NCBI RefSeq assembly: GCF_002419815.1
Contig: NZ_DIGV01000027.1
Location: 62,851 to 113,434, forward strand
Direction of reading: 5' to 3'
From: Brevundimonas sp. UBA5713
GTDB taxonomy: Bacteria; Pseudomonadota; Alphaproteobacteria; Caulobacterales; Caulobacteraceae
Length of the DNA: 50,584 nucleotides
Made by a program: the position numbers and the translations under genes. Below are positions 1-8,104 of this stretch, piece by piece; position 1 is the first letter of the stretch; each line of letters starts with the position of its first letter. The notes beneath the pieces are model-generated. The model made no database searches. It was given only the letters and a program-made list of their open reading frames with translations, and was not told the origin of the DNA.

Positions 1-32
1 TGGGTCCCGCGCCGTTCTGCTATGGTGAAGCC

Positions 33-401
33 ATGAGTGATGCATCCCCGACTGTACTGAAAGGCCGTGCGGCGGCATGGGCCGGTGCGCGCGGCCGCTG
101 CCCCAACTGCGGGCGCGGGCCGCTGTTTGCCGGGTGGATGAAGGTGGCTCCCCGCTGCACCGCCTGTGACTATCCGCTGGGCGAGGTCGAGACGGGCGAT
201 GGCGCGGCGACATTTATCATGCAGATCACCGGCCTGTTTGTCGGCGGCGGTGCGTTGGCCTTCAATCTGGCCTATCAGCCTGCGCTGTGGGTGAACCTGC
301 TGATCTGGCCGCCATTGGCGCTGATTATGGCTCTGGGCTTGATGCGGCCCGGAAAGGGGTTGATGACAGCCCTCAACCTGTTGCGCACCCGCGCGAACTG
401 A
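33..401 (+). CDS. DUF983 zinc-ribbon membrane protein
   Basis: A 122-residue protein with an N-terminal zinc-ribbon pattern (CPNCG near residue 23 and CTAC near 42) followed by two hydrophobic segments at about residues 60-80 and 84-103. This layout, including the D-G-A-A-x-F stretch before the first membrane segment, matches the DUF983 family. In alphaproteobacteria DUF983 genes commonly lie between cytochrome c oxidase subunit III and SURF1, and SURF1 follows here after 11 bases, so a role in oxidase assembly or metal handling is inferred from context only. The ATG at 33 has no strong ribosome site in the 32 bases visible; the upstream operon lies outside the window. Confidence 0.85.
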   Translation: MSDASPTVLKGRAAAWAGARGRCPNCGRGPLFAGWMKVAPRCTACDYPLGEVETGDGAATFIMQITGLFVGGGALAFNLAYQPALWVNLLIWPPLALIMALGLMRPGKGLMTALNLLRTRAN

Positions 402-412
402 GACGAACACGC

Positions 413-1123
413 ATGACCGCGAAAAACCGCTTTCCCATTGTGCTGACGCTTCTGGCCGTGATCCTGCTGGGGGCGCTGCTGTTTTTGGGCTGTTGGCAGG
501 TGTCGCGCCTGCAGTGGAAGGTGGGCCTGATCGAAGCGGCGGAGGCCGCCGCCAATGTGCCGCCCGCGCCGCTGGAGCAGGTACTGGGCGAGGATGCGCC
601 GGAGTTCCGTCAGGTGATCGCTACCTGCCGCGGGATAAACACTGCGCCGTTCGTCGAGTTGCGCACCATAGACCGGGGCGAGGCGGGGGTGCGTCTGGTC
701 TCGGCCTGTGGTCTGGCTGATGGCAGCACCATCATGGTGGATCGCGGCTTTATCCAGCAGGGTGACGCGGCCCGTCCCGGCGTGCGCCCCGAACACAGCC
801 TGCCGGTGACCTTCACAGGCGTGCTGCGCCAGCCGACCAAGCTGTCGTCGATGACGCCCGCGCCCGAGGAGCTGACCTTTTACGGACGCGACAATGAAGC
901 CATGGCCCGCGCGCTGGGCGTAACGGGGCCGGTGTCGACGTGGACGGTCTATGCGTCCAGCGCCATCAATCCCGAAACTCCGGGTGTGCACCCCGTGGTG
1001 CCGCCGCCCGCCTTTACCAACAACCACCTCGGCTATGCCCTGACGTGGTTCGGCCTCGCGGTGGCCCTGATCATTCTCTATATGGTTCTGCTGCGCCGTC
1101 GCCTGACGCGAACGGCCGATTGA
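413..1123 (+). CDS. SURF1 family cytochrome c oxidase assembly protein
   Basis: A 236-residue protein of the SURF1/Shy1 family, which helps insert haem a into subunit I of aa3-type cytochrome c oxidase in the inner membrane. It has the two-membrane-segment topology of the family: one helix at about residues 8-28 and one near the C-terminus, with a periplasmic domain between. The C-terminal signature N-N-H-L-G-Y-A-L-T-W-F before the last helix is typical. I chose the ATG at 413; the open frame continues upstream, but that would overlap the DUF983 gene and add a non-conserved leader. Its TGA overlaps the TTG start of the next gene, suggesting translational coupling. Confidence 0.88.
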   Translation: MTAKNRFPIVLTLLAVILLGALLFLGCWQVSRLQWKVGLIEAAEAAANVPPAPLEQVLGEDAPEFRQVIATCRGINTAPFVELRTIDRGEAGVRLVSACGLADGSTIMVDRGFIQQGDAARPGVRPEHSLPVTFTGVLRQPTKLSSMTPAPEELTFYGRDNEAMARALGVTGPVSTWTVYASSAINPETPGVHPVVPPPAFTNNHLGYALTWFGLAVALIILYMVLLRRRLTRTAD

Positions 1124-2400
1124 GGACCATCCCCCTGAGCATTCGCCTGCATACGCTGTCCAACGGCGTCCGTCTGATCTGTGACCCGCTGCCGGGTCGT
1201 CGTACCTTTGCCCTGACCGTGGCGGTCGCAGGCGGAGCGCGGATGGAATCGCAAGGCCAGTCCGGCTGGTCGCACCTGTTAGAGCATCTGGTGTTCAAGG
1301 GCGCGGGCGACATGGGCGCGCGCGACATCGTCGAGCGGATCGAGGCCGAGGGTGGCACCATCAACGCCGCCACGGGCTATGAGCGCACCAGTTTCGAGGT
1401 GCGCGGCGTGGACGGCAGCTTGCCTCTGGCCATGCAGGTCGTGTCCGATCTGGTCTTCCGCCCGACGCTGGATCCGGTCGAGATCGAGCGCGAAAAGGAT
1501 GTAGTCGCGCAGGAGATCGCCGAGGCCTTTGATACGCCCGACGACCATGTGTTCGAGATGGCCCAGACGGCGGCCTTTGACGGCCAGTCGCTGGGACGGC
1601 CCATTTTGGGCTCGGTCGACAGCCTGAAGCCGGTGAACCGCGACAATATCGAAGCGTGGCGGGCGACCCTTTATTCGCCGGATCGTATGGTGGTTTCTGT
1701 GTCAGGGGCCGTCGATGAGGTCGAACTGCTGAAACTGGCGGAAAACTGGTTCGGGCAGGCGGTGGCGACGCCGCTGCCGGAACTGGCCGTGGCGCGCTTT
1801 GTGGGCGGGCACCGCGCCCTGAGCCGCAAGATCGAGCAGGCCAATCTGGTGTTCCAGATTGCCGCCCCGGGGGCATCGTCGGACGATCTGCACACGGCGC
1901 GCCTGTTCACCGAGATCTTGGGCGGGGGCATGGCCTCGCGCCTGTTCCAGTCGGCGCGCGAGGAGCGCGGGCTGGCCTATGCCATCGACGCCTATCTGGA
2001 GCCCTATGCGGATGTGGGTTTGCTGGGCATCTATGCCGGTGCGGCGGCAGAGCGGTCGCTGGAGCTGGCCGAGGTGTGCGGCAGGGAACTGGTGCAACTG
2101 GCCGAGCAGGGGCCGAGCGAAGCCGAGCTTTCACGCGCCAAGGCGGTGCTGACGGCTGGACTGTGGATGGCGGACGAGAGCGCGGCCAATCGCGCGGGCC
2201 GTCTGGCCACCCAGACACTGGTTTATGGCCAGCCGGTGCCGTCTGACGTTCTCGTCGCGGGGCTACAGGCTGTCACCGCCGAGCAGATGAAGGTTGTGGG
2301 CAGCCACATGTTGGCCAATAGCCGTCCGGCCACGGCGGTGCTGGGCCCCAAGGCGGCGTCCAAGGCGGGCGAGCGTTTCGTCAAGGCGCTGAGCGCGTAA
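1120..2400 (+). CDS. M16 family zinc metallopeptidase
   Basis: A 426-residue member of peptidase family M16 (pitrilysin / processing-peptidase-like). The inverted zinc motif HxxEH is present as H52-L-L-E-H56, and a downstream glutamate in E-R-E-K-D-V-V-A-Q-E supplies the third ligand, so this looks like the catalytically competent type. The length fits the single-unit bacterial form with two structural halves. The start is inferred: no ATG exists at the right place, and a TTG at 1120 overlaps the SURF1 stop codon (TTGA). Downstream of it the sequence at once resembles the family N-terminus (L-H-T-L-S-N-G-V-R). Substrate unknown; M16 proteins degrade small peptides or process precursors. Confidence 0.85.
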   Translation: MRTIPLSIRLHTLSNGVRLICDPLPGRRTFALTVAVAGGARMESQGQSGWSHLLEHLVFKGAGDMGARDIVERIEAEGGTINAATGYERTSFEVRGVDGSLPLAMQVVSDLVFRPTLDPVEIEREKDVVAQEIAEAFDTPDDHVFEMAQTAAFDGQSLGRPILGSVDSLKPVNRDNIEAWRATLYSPDRMVVSVSGAVDEVELLKLAENWFGQAVATPLPELAVARFVGGHRALSRKIEQANLVFQIAAPGASSDDLHTARLFTEILGGGMASRLFQSAREERGLAYAIDAYLEPYADVGLLGIYAGAAAERSLELAEVCGRELVQLAEQGPSEAELSRAKAVLTAGLWMADESAANRAGRLATQTLVYGQPVPSDVLVAGLQAVTAEQMKVVGSHMLANSRPATAVLGPKAASKAGERFVKALSA

Positions 2401-2486
2401 GCACGGACACGGCCATGCGTCTGGCTTGGGGATAGTGGGCGGCGCAACGTTCCCCTGTGCGGCAGAAGGGCGTACAACTGCCGCCC

Positions 2487-3092
2487 ATGGCCCTGTTTGA
2501 GTGGATGTCGGAAAGCAGCGGTCCGGTTCTTCATGGGCCGGATATCGTTTTGCGACCGCCGCGTCCGGCCGATTTCCGCGAATGGGCAGACCTGCGCGAT
2601 GTGTCGCGTGACTATCTGCAACCGTGGGAACCGGCGTGGGCCGAGGATGATCTGACCCGCCCCGCTTTCAAGCGCCGCCTGTCCATCTATCAACGCGAAA
2701 TGGATTTGGGCACGGCCTATCCGTTCTTTGTGGTGGATGCGCGCACCGGTGCGCTGATGGGGGCCATCACCCTGTCCAACATTAGGCGCGGCGTGGCTGA
2801 CATGGCGACGCTGGGTTACTGGATCGGCCAGCCTTTTGCGGGGCTGGGTTTTGGCACGCAGGCGGTGGGGACGATTCTGCGGTTCGCCTTCGGACCCTTG
2901 CAGCTACATCGGGTCGAGGCGGCCTGTGTGCCGACCAACCTAGCCTCGCGCCGCGTGCTGGAAAAGTCCGGCTTTCAGCACGAGGGACTGGCGCGGGCTT
3001 ATTTGAAAATTAACGGCCTATGGGCAGATCATCTGCTGTTTGGGGTTCTGGCGTCCGATATCGGTGATGTGGACGGGGCGGATCGTGTTTAG
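2487..3092 (+). CDS. GNAT acetyltransferase, RimJ/RimL-like
   Basis: About 201 residues with the GNAT fold of the RimJ/RimL group, which transfers acetyl from acetyl-CoA to protein N-termini or small amines. Visible marks are the L-R-P-P-R-P-x-D-F-x-E-W start of the fold, the G-Y-W-I-G-Q-P-F-A-G-L-G-F-G-T segment (acetyl-CoA binding loop), and the N-x-x-S-x-R-V-L-E-K-S-G-F motif near the C-terminus. I prefer the ATG at 2487; a GTG at 2457 in frame would add ten residues without family resemblance. It sits 86 bases after the M16 peptidase and 51 bases before the phosphodiesterase gene, all on the same strand. Substrate unknown. Confidence 0.82.
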   Translation: MALFEWMSESSGPVLHGPDIVLRPPRPADFREWADLRDVSRDYLQPWEPAWAEDDLTRPAFKRRLSIYQREMDLGTAYPFFVVDARTGALMGAITLSNIRRGVADMATLGYWIGQPFAGLGFGTQAVGTILRFAFGPLQLHRVEAACVPTNLASRRVLEKSGFQHEGLARAYLKINGLWADHLLFGVLASDIGDVDGADRV

Positions 3093-3143
3093 TCGAGGCC
3101 GTATTTGAACAGTCGTTCACAAGGGGGAGGGTGGGACCCCACC

Positions 3144-4781
3144 ATGGCCATCGAGGCGCTGGCCGCTTCGGATTCGGCGCTGTGGGTGTGGTCTCCATCT
3201 GAAGACAGGCTGAGCTTTACCGGTGCCACGCCCTCGCTGGGCTTGGGACCGTTGGCCCCGTCGTGTTCGGCAGCGTCCTTCGCCGCCTTGGCCATGCCGC
3301 AGGACCGCGCGCTGGCGGACCGTCTGTTGAAGCCCCGAGAAGAAGGTACCGAGATCGCCGTGCGCCTGCGCATGCGCGGGTCCGAGACCTGTTTGTGGCG
3401 CGGCGTGTGGCTGGAAGACGGGTTGCGGGCAGCGGGATTGGTGACGCTGGAGCATCGCGCCTCGCACACCGGTCGGTGCGGTCTGACCCATCTGCTGGAC
3501 CGCCGCACCTTTCTGGCACGGGTGTCCGAAGCCCTGCTGAACAGCGGTGAATATGAGATGGTGGTGGCCGATCTGGACCGGTTGCGTCGCCTCAACGAGG
3601 CCTTGGGGCCGGATCGGGCCGATCTGGTTCTGTCGACGCTGGGCTCGCGCCTGATGGCGGCCTTTCCCGAAGACGCCCTGCCTGCCCGCATCGGCGAGGA
3701 CGAGTTTTGCGTCTTTATGAAGCGCGATCGCACGGCGGGTCGCAGCTCGGTGGCCGAGCGCATGCGCACCGCGCTGGAAGTGCCGCTGAGCATTGCCGGT
3801 TTTGATATCTATCCGACCGTGGCCATCGGTGCCGTGGCCGTCGAGGGCGGGGCAGAGGCTCCTGATGCGTCCGAGTTGCTACGTCGTGCTGCGTTGGCTC
3901 TGGAAAAGGCCAAACTGGCCGGACGAGGCGGGGCGGCGGCCTATGGGCGCGCTCTGGAAAGCGACAGCCTGTCGCGTCTGGCGCTGGAAAGCGACCTGCG
4001 TAACGCCCTGACGCGCGGCGAGATCGAACCCTTCTACCAGCCGATTGTGAACCTCTCGACCGGTGCTGTGGCGGGGTTCGAGGCCTTGGCGCGTTGGCGC
4101 CATCCGCAGCGTGGTCTGGTACCGCCGGACGAGTTCCTGTCACTGGCCGAGGAAATGGGCCTGATGGGCGATCTGGGCTTGGTGATGATGCGCTCTGCGG
4201 CGCGGCAGCTGGCCGAATGGCTGGGCCGCCATCCGCGCGCGGGTCAGCTGTTCTGTAGCGTGAACCTGTCGGTCGGCGAGATCGAGCGTCCGCATCTGGT
4301 CGAGGATGTGGAAGAGATCATCCGCACCACGGGCCTGCCGCGCGGGGCGCTCAAGCTGGAAGTGACCGAAAGCGACATCATGCGCGATCCGCAAAGGGCG
4401 GGGGAGATTCTGTCGTCGCTGCGCGAAGTGGGGGCGTCGCTGGCGCTGGATGACTTTGGCACCGGCTTCTCGTCGCTGTCCTATCTGGCGCGCCTGCCGT
4501 TCGATACGCTGAAGATCGACCGCTATTTCGTTCTGACCATGGATAAGGACGAGGGCTCGGCGAAGATCGTGCGCTCGGTCGTCAATCTGGGCCGCGACCT
4601 GTCGCTGGAAGTGGTGGCCGAGGGCGTAGAGAATGCCGGTCTGGCCTATCTGCTGGTGCAGGACGGATGCCACTACGGTCAGGGCTTTGGCTATGCGCCC
4701 GCCTTGGCCGCGCAGGAGGCCGAGGTCTATCTGAATGAATCGCTGGTGGACGGGGCCGCGCCGATCAAGGCCCGCAGCTAG
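3144..4781 (+). CDS. pdeA: Cyclic di-GMP phosphodiesterase, PAS-like/GEDEF/EAL (PdeA-like)
   Basis: A 545-residue protein with a PAS-like N-terminus (about 1-110), a GGDEF-type domain whose signature is GEDEF (residues 184-188), and an EAL domain from about 280. The EAL domain keeps its catalytic set: E-A-L at 313-315, a glutamate in L-E-V-T-E-S-D, the D-D-F-G-T-G-F loop, K-I-D-R and the E-G-V-E motif, so c-di-GMP hydrolysis to pGpG is expected. Caulobacter crescentus PdeA (CC3396) has the same order and the same GEDEF motif, which there binds GTP and activates the EAL domain; CpdR-dependent ClpXP proteolysis of PdeA is also known. Orthology is inferred from recall. The ATG at 3144 follows a strong purine-rich ribosome site (AAGGGGGAGGG) at 3121-3131; a TTG at 3105 is the alternative start. 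Confidence 0.8.
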   Translation: MAIEALAASDSALWVWSPSEDRLSFTGATPSLGLGPLAPSCSAASFAALAMPQDRALADRLLKPREEGTEIAVRLRMRGSETCLWRGVWLEDGLRAAGLVTLEHRASHTGRCGLTHLLDRRTFLARVSEALLNSGEYEMVVADLDRLRRLNEALGPDRADLVLSTLGSRLMAAFPEDALPARIGEDEFCVFMKRDRTAGRSSVAERMRTALEVPLSIAGFDIYPTVAIGAVAVEGGAEAPDASELLRRAALALEKAKLAGRGGAAAYGRALESDSLSRLALESDLRNALTRGEIEPFYQPIVNLSTGAVAGFEALARWRHPQRGLVPPDEFLSLAEEMGLMGDLGLVMMRSAARQLAEWLGRHPRAGQLFCSVNLSVGEIERPHLVEDVEEIIRTTGLPRGALKLEVTESDIMRDPQRAGEILSSLREVGASLALDDFGTGFSSLSYLARLPFDTLKIDRYFVLTMDKDEGSAKIVRSVVNLGRDLSLEVVAEGVENAGLAYLLVQDGCHYGQGFGYAPALAAQEAEVYLNESLVDGAAPIKARS

Positions 4782-4782
4782 A

Positions 4783-5391
4783 TCAGGCGCTGCCGCCGGT
4801 CGATGACAGGCGCGCGGCATCCACCCCCATCAGGGTCAGGGCGCGCGACCATTTGCTGGCATAGTCGTCATCGAAGATCAGGTTGTGGTCAGCCTCCAGC
4901 GTCAGCCAGACGTTTTCGGACAGCTCTTCTTCCAGCTGGCCCTCGTCCCATCCGGCATAGCCGAGCACCAGCACCGAGCGGGCCGGGCCGGTGATTTCGT
5001 GCATGGCGGCCAAGGCTTCGCGCGTGCCGGTCACGGCCATGCCGCCCTCGATACGCAGTGAGGAGTCGTCGCTGATCCAGTCATCGGTGTGCAGCACAAA
5101 GCCGCGTTCTTGCTCGACAGGACCCCCGATCAGAACCGGCTTGCCCGCAGCGCCCTGGGTGGGGGCGTCCAGTTTTTCCAGCACATCGGCCAGATCGACG
5201 CCGGGGGCAGGCAGGTCGAGGCGCAGGCCCATGGCGTGGTCTTCGTCATGGGTGCAGACCAGAATCACCGCGTTTTCAAAACGGGGATCGTCAATGCCGG
5301 GCATGGCCACCAACAGGCGACCTTGTAATGACGGCCACTGGGTCATGAACGGGGAACCTTGGGCGTCGGGGGAAGGAAAAGCGCCACTCAT
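4783..5391 (-). CDS. YqgE/AlgH (UPF0301) family protein
   Basis: A 202-residue protein of the UPF0301 family. The family opening is clear: L-Q-G-R-L-L-V-A-M-P-G-I-D-D-P-R-F-E-N-A, followed by V-I-L-V-C-T-H-D-E-D-H-A-M-G. The Y-A-G-W-D-E-G-Q-L-E-E-E motif near residue 155 is also typical. The biochemical role of YqgE/AlgH is not established; AlgH was first named as an alginate regulator in Pseudomonas. The gene is convergent with the phosphodiesterase gene, with one base between the stops. An internal ATG at 5346 starts directly before the conserved part (M-T-Q-W-P-S-L-Q-G-R) and may be the true start. Confidence 0.85.
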   Translation of the reverse strand: MSGAFPSPDAQGSPFMTQWPSLQGRLLVAMPGIDDPRFENAVILVCTHDEDHAMGLRLDLPAPGVDLADVLEKLDAPTQGAAGKPVLIGGPVEQERGFVLHTDDWISDDSSLRIEGGMAVTGTREALAAMHEITGPARSVLVLGYAGWDEGQLEEELSENVWLTLEADHNLIFDDDYASKWSRALTLMGVDAARLSSTGGSA

Positions 5392-5539
5392 CCCTCTATT
5401 GTCGGTATTGGCGCGCCCCGACGCAAGGCTTGTGTCGAGTGATCTTCGGTCGCGGGCCTTGGCGCGCCGTCGAGCGGGCCCTATCTTTCAGGCTCAGACG
5501 TCGACCGGAATGTGCCGGAACGGCGTACGGAGGAATTTT

Positions 5540-6028
5540 ATGAGCATTCAACCCGGCGAGCGCCTGCCCGAAGCCAATCTGACCCAAATGACCAGCGAAG
5601 GTCCGCGTCCGGTCAGCACCAGCGAATTTTTCAAGGGCCGTACGGTCGCCCTGTTTGCCGTCCCCGGTGCCTTCACGCCGACCTGCTCGGCCCGTCACCT
5701 GCCGGGCTATAAGGACAATCTGTCGGCCCTGAGCGAAAAGGGCGTGGACGCCGTGGCTTGCGTGTCGGTGAACGACGCCTTCGTCATGGGCGCGTGGGCC
5801 GAGGCCAATGGTCTGAACGGCAATGACGACATCGTCATGCTGGCAGACGGCAATGGTGACTTCACCAAGGCTGTGGGCCTGCAACTGGACGCCACCGGCT
5901 TTGGCATGGGCAACCGCTCGCAGCGCTATTCCATGCTGGTCAAGGATGGCGTGGTCGAGAAGCTGAATGTGGAGCAGGGCGGCGAGTTCAAGGTCTCGGC
6001 GGCCGAGTTTCTGATCGAACAGCTGTAA
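5540..6028 (+). CDS. Peroxiredoxin, Prx5 type
   Basis: A 162-residue thioredoxin-fold peroxidase that reduces H2O2 and organic hydroperoxides in the cytoplasm. The peroxidatic cysteine is Cys49 in the motif P-G-A-F-T-P-T-C, diagnostic of the Prx5 subfamily. A second cysteine is seen in V-A-C-V-S-V-N, the usual place in bacterial Prx5, so it need not be a resolving cysteine; glutathione/glutaredoxin recycling is common in the group. The ATG at 5540 has a very good ribosome site (ACGGAGGAA at 5527-5535). The long open frame upstream is non-coding shadow of YqgE. The gene stands alone and is closed by a strong terminator at 6055-6087. Confidence 0.92.
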   Translation: MSIQPGERLPEANLTQMTSEGPRPVSTSEFFKGRTVALFAVPGAFTPTCSARHLPGYKDNLSALSEKGVDAVACVSVNDAFVMGAWAEANGLNGNDDIVMLADGNGDFTKAVGLQLDATGFGMGNRSQRYSMLVKDGVVEKLNVEQGGEFKVSAAEFLIEQL

Positions 6029-6054
6029 GCTTATATCCGGCAAACGGATCGAAG

Positions 6055-6087
6055 ACGGGGGAGGGCATCGGCTCTCCCCCGTTTTTT
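6055..6087 (+). terminator. Intrinsic terminator of the peroxiredoxin gene
   Basis: A 12-bp stem (left arm from 6055 reads ACGGGGGAGGGC with one G-T wobble to the right arm ending at 6082) with the tetraloop ATCG, followed directly by six T residues at 6082-6087. It starts 27 bases after the stop codon. The opposite strand has no T run after the stem, so it works for the plus strand only. Confidence 0.9.
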
Positions 6088-8038
6088 ATGCCGCCGCCTG
6101 ATGGCTGGCGGGCGCGGACAAGGCCTGTTCCAGCGTGGCCACCAAGGTGGCGGGCGTCAGCGGCTTGGCAACGAAAGCATTCATACCGGCCGCCAGACAG
6201 GCGCTGACGTCTTCGGGCGAGTTGTCGGCGGTGACGGCAATGACCGGCGTGTGAAGGTTCGGCCCGCCCGCGGCCCGCAGGCGACGGGTGGTCTCGCGGC
6301 CATCCAGTTCGGGCATACGCACATCCATGAAGATGACGTCGAACGGTTTGGTCGCGGCCAGTTCCAGCGCCGACATACCATCTGCCGCCGATGTGATGTC
6401 GCAGTCGAACGGCTGAAGGATCAGTTGGATGGCGCGGCGGTTGATCTCGTGATCGTCGACGACCAGCACGCGCAGGGGGGCTTCATTGGCCTCACCCGCC
6501 TCGAGCGCAGGGTCTGACACGGCCGTGGCGGGCTGCGGTTCCGGCTCCATCTCAGGCACTGCGTCCGGCGGTGTCGGGGCCGGTGCAGCCTCTTCGGCTA
6601 GGCCGGAGGGGAGGGGCGGCGTTGCCCTGAGCAGACTGAGACCGGCCAGCACATCCGAGGCCGTGGGCGCAGGCGGGGCCACTGGGGCGGCGGCCATTAC
6701 CTCGCCCTCGGTCATCGTCAGGGCGATGGTGAAACGGGTACCCTGACCCGGCTGGCTGCGGGCGGTCAGATGACCGTCCATCAGCGTCACCAGATCATGG
6801 CAGATCGACAGGCCAAGGCCGGAACCGCCATAACGCGAAGCGATGTCCTCGGCGGTCTGATCAAAACGGTTGAAAACGCGCGACACCTGATCGCGGGTCA
6901 TGCCGGGGCCGGTGTCGGCCACTTCGATCGTGACGGCATAGGTGCCGTTGTCATCCTGAAAGGCGCTGGCGGTCAGGGTGATGGTGCCGCTTTGTGTGAG
7001 TTTGACGGCATTGGACAGCAGGTTGTTGAGCACCTGACGCAGGCGCATTTCGTCGCCAAGTACCGCACGCGGCAGCGACCGGTCGGCGTCGATCACCAGT
7101 TTCAGGCCCTTGGCGCGGATCGGGCCGGCCCACAGGCGGGCGGTCTGGGCCAACAGGCGGCGCAGGTCAAAGGCCTGCGTGTTCAGTGTCATGGCTCCCG
7201 CCTCGATGCGGGCGTGGTCCAGCAGATCGTTCAGCAGGGCGTTCATCATCCGGCCTGCGTCCTCGATCATGGCCAGCTTCTGCGGGGCCATGGGCAGGCC
7301 GCGCAGGCTGTCGTCCTTCAGGGACTGGGCACCGGTCAGAATGGCCGTAATGGGCGTGCGCAGGTCATGGGCAACCATGGACAGATAGGCCGTGCGGCTG
7401 TCGACCGCCTGTTCGGCTTCCTGCTGGTTCTGTTTGGCCAAAGCATAGGCTTGGGCGTGGGCGTGATTGGCCGCCTTCAAACGCAAGGACGTACCAAGAC
7501 AGATGCCGAGGAAGACCAGCACCGCCGTGGTGGTGGCCACAACCTGATTGATCGTGGCACCGTGCAGGGTGAGCAGCCACGGAATGGCCAGCCCCATCAG
7601 GGTGTTCGGCAAGACGGTCAGCAGGGTGACGCGCGCGGATCCCGAGCCGTTGATCACGGCCTGCAAAATGCCCGCGCCCAGATAGATGGTCGCGCACAGA
7701 CCGCCGATCAGGCCGCCGACAAACCACATCGGCAGGACGACCCAGGCATAGGTGATGGCCCCCACCAGCAGGATGCTGTCGCACATAAATCCGATGAGGC
7801 CGGGCGGAGGTTTGCCGTCCTGACCGCGCGCGGGTCGGACCACGACCTTCTCCATGCCGAGCATGAGAAGATAGGCGGCCAGCCAGCCCAGAGTGGTCAG
7901 AGTGCCGATGATCGGAGCAAAAACCACAGCCGATGCGCAGGCTGCCGCCACCCTGTGCAACAAGGTTCGGTGACGCGAATCAATAGCCTTTGACCATCCG
8001 TTTGGACGGATGGGTCCGGCCGTAGAGGCGTTGCTCAT
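6086..8038 (-). CDS. Membrane-bound hybrid sensor histidine kinase
   Basis: A 650-residue hybrid kinase. Residues 30-185 hold about five or six membrane helices with short loops, so the sensor is probably the membrane domain itself. A short coiled linker leads to the HisKA domain with phospho-acceptor H224 (V-A-H-D-L-R-T-P), then a HATPase domain with N-box N-L-L-S-N-A (339-344), G1 box D-T-G-P-G-M (375-380) and G2 box G-G-S-G-L-G-L (404-410). After a 70-residue Pro/Ala-rich linker comes a C-terminal receiver with acidic pair D528/D529, phospho-acceptor D572 and K625. No Hpt domain or partner regulator is adjacent, so the phosphorelay target is unknown. The gene is transcribed alone, convergent with the peroxiredoxin gene. 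Confidence 0.92.
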   Translation of the reverse strand: MSNASTAGPIRPNGWSKAIDSRHRTLLHRVAAACASAVVFAPIIGTLTTLGWLAAYLLMLGMEKVVVRPARGQDGKPPPGLIGFMCDSILLVGAITYAWVVLPMWFVGGLIGGLCATIYLGAGILQAVINGSGSARVTLLTVLPNTLMGLAIPWLLTLHGATINQVVATTTAVLVFLGICLGTSLRLKAANHAHAQAYALAKQNQQEAEQAVDSRTAYLSMVAHDLRTPITAILTGAQSLKDDSLRGLPMAPQKLAMIEDAGRMMNALLNDLLDHARIEAGAMTLNTQAFDLRRLLAQTARLWAGPIRAKGLKLVIDADRSLPRAVLGDEMRLRQVLNNLLSNAVKLTQSGTITLTASAFQDDNGTYAVTIEVADTGPGMTRDQVSRVFNRFDQTAEDIASRYGGSGLGLSICHDLVTLMDGHLTARSQPGQGTRFTIALTMTEGEVMAAAPVAPPAPTASDVLAGLSLLRATPPLPSGLAEEAAPAPTPPDAVPEMEPEPQPATAVSDPALEAGEANEAPLRVLVVDDHEINRRAIQLILQPFDCDITSAADGMSALELAATKPFDVIFMDVRMPELDGRETTRRLRAAGGPNLHTPVIAVTADNSPEDVSACLAAGMNAFVAKPLTPATLVATLEQALSAPASHQAAA

Positions 8039-8104
8039 GTCCCCGATCTCTCGTCTTAAGGCGTCTCCCCGCAGACAAACTAGATCATGAGCCCTAATGG
8101 AGCG

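Noticed and set aside
5540..6043. Long open frame on the minus strand opposite the peroxiredoxin gene
   Set aside because: It is a shadow of the clear peroxiredoxin frame; high G+C DNA gives long antisense frames, and this one has no family resemblance.
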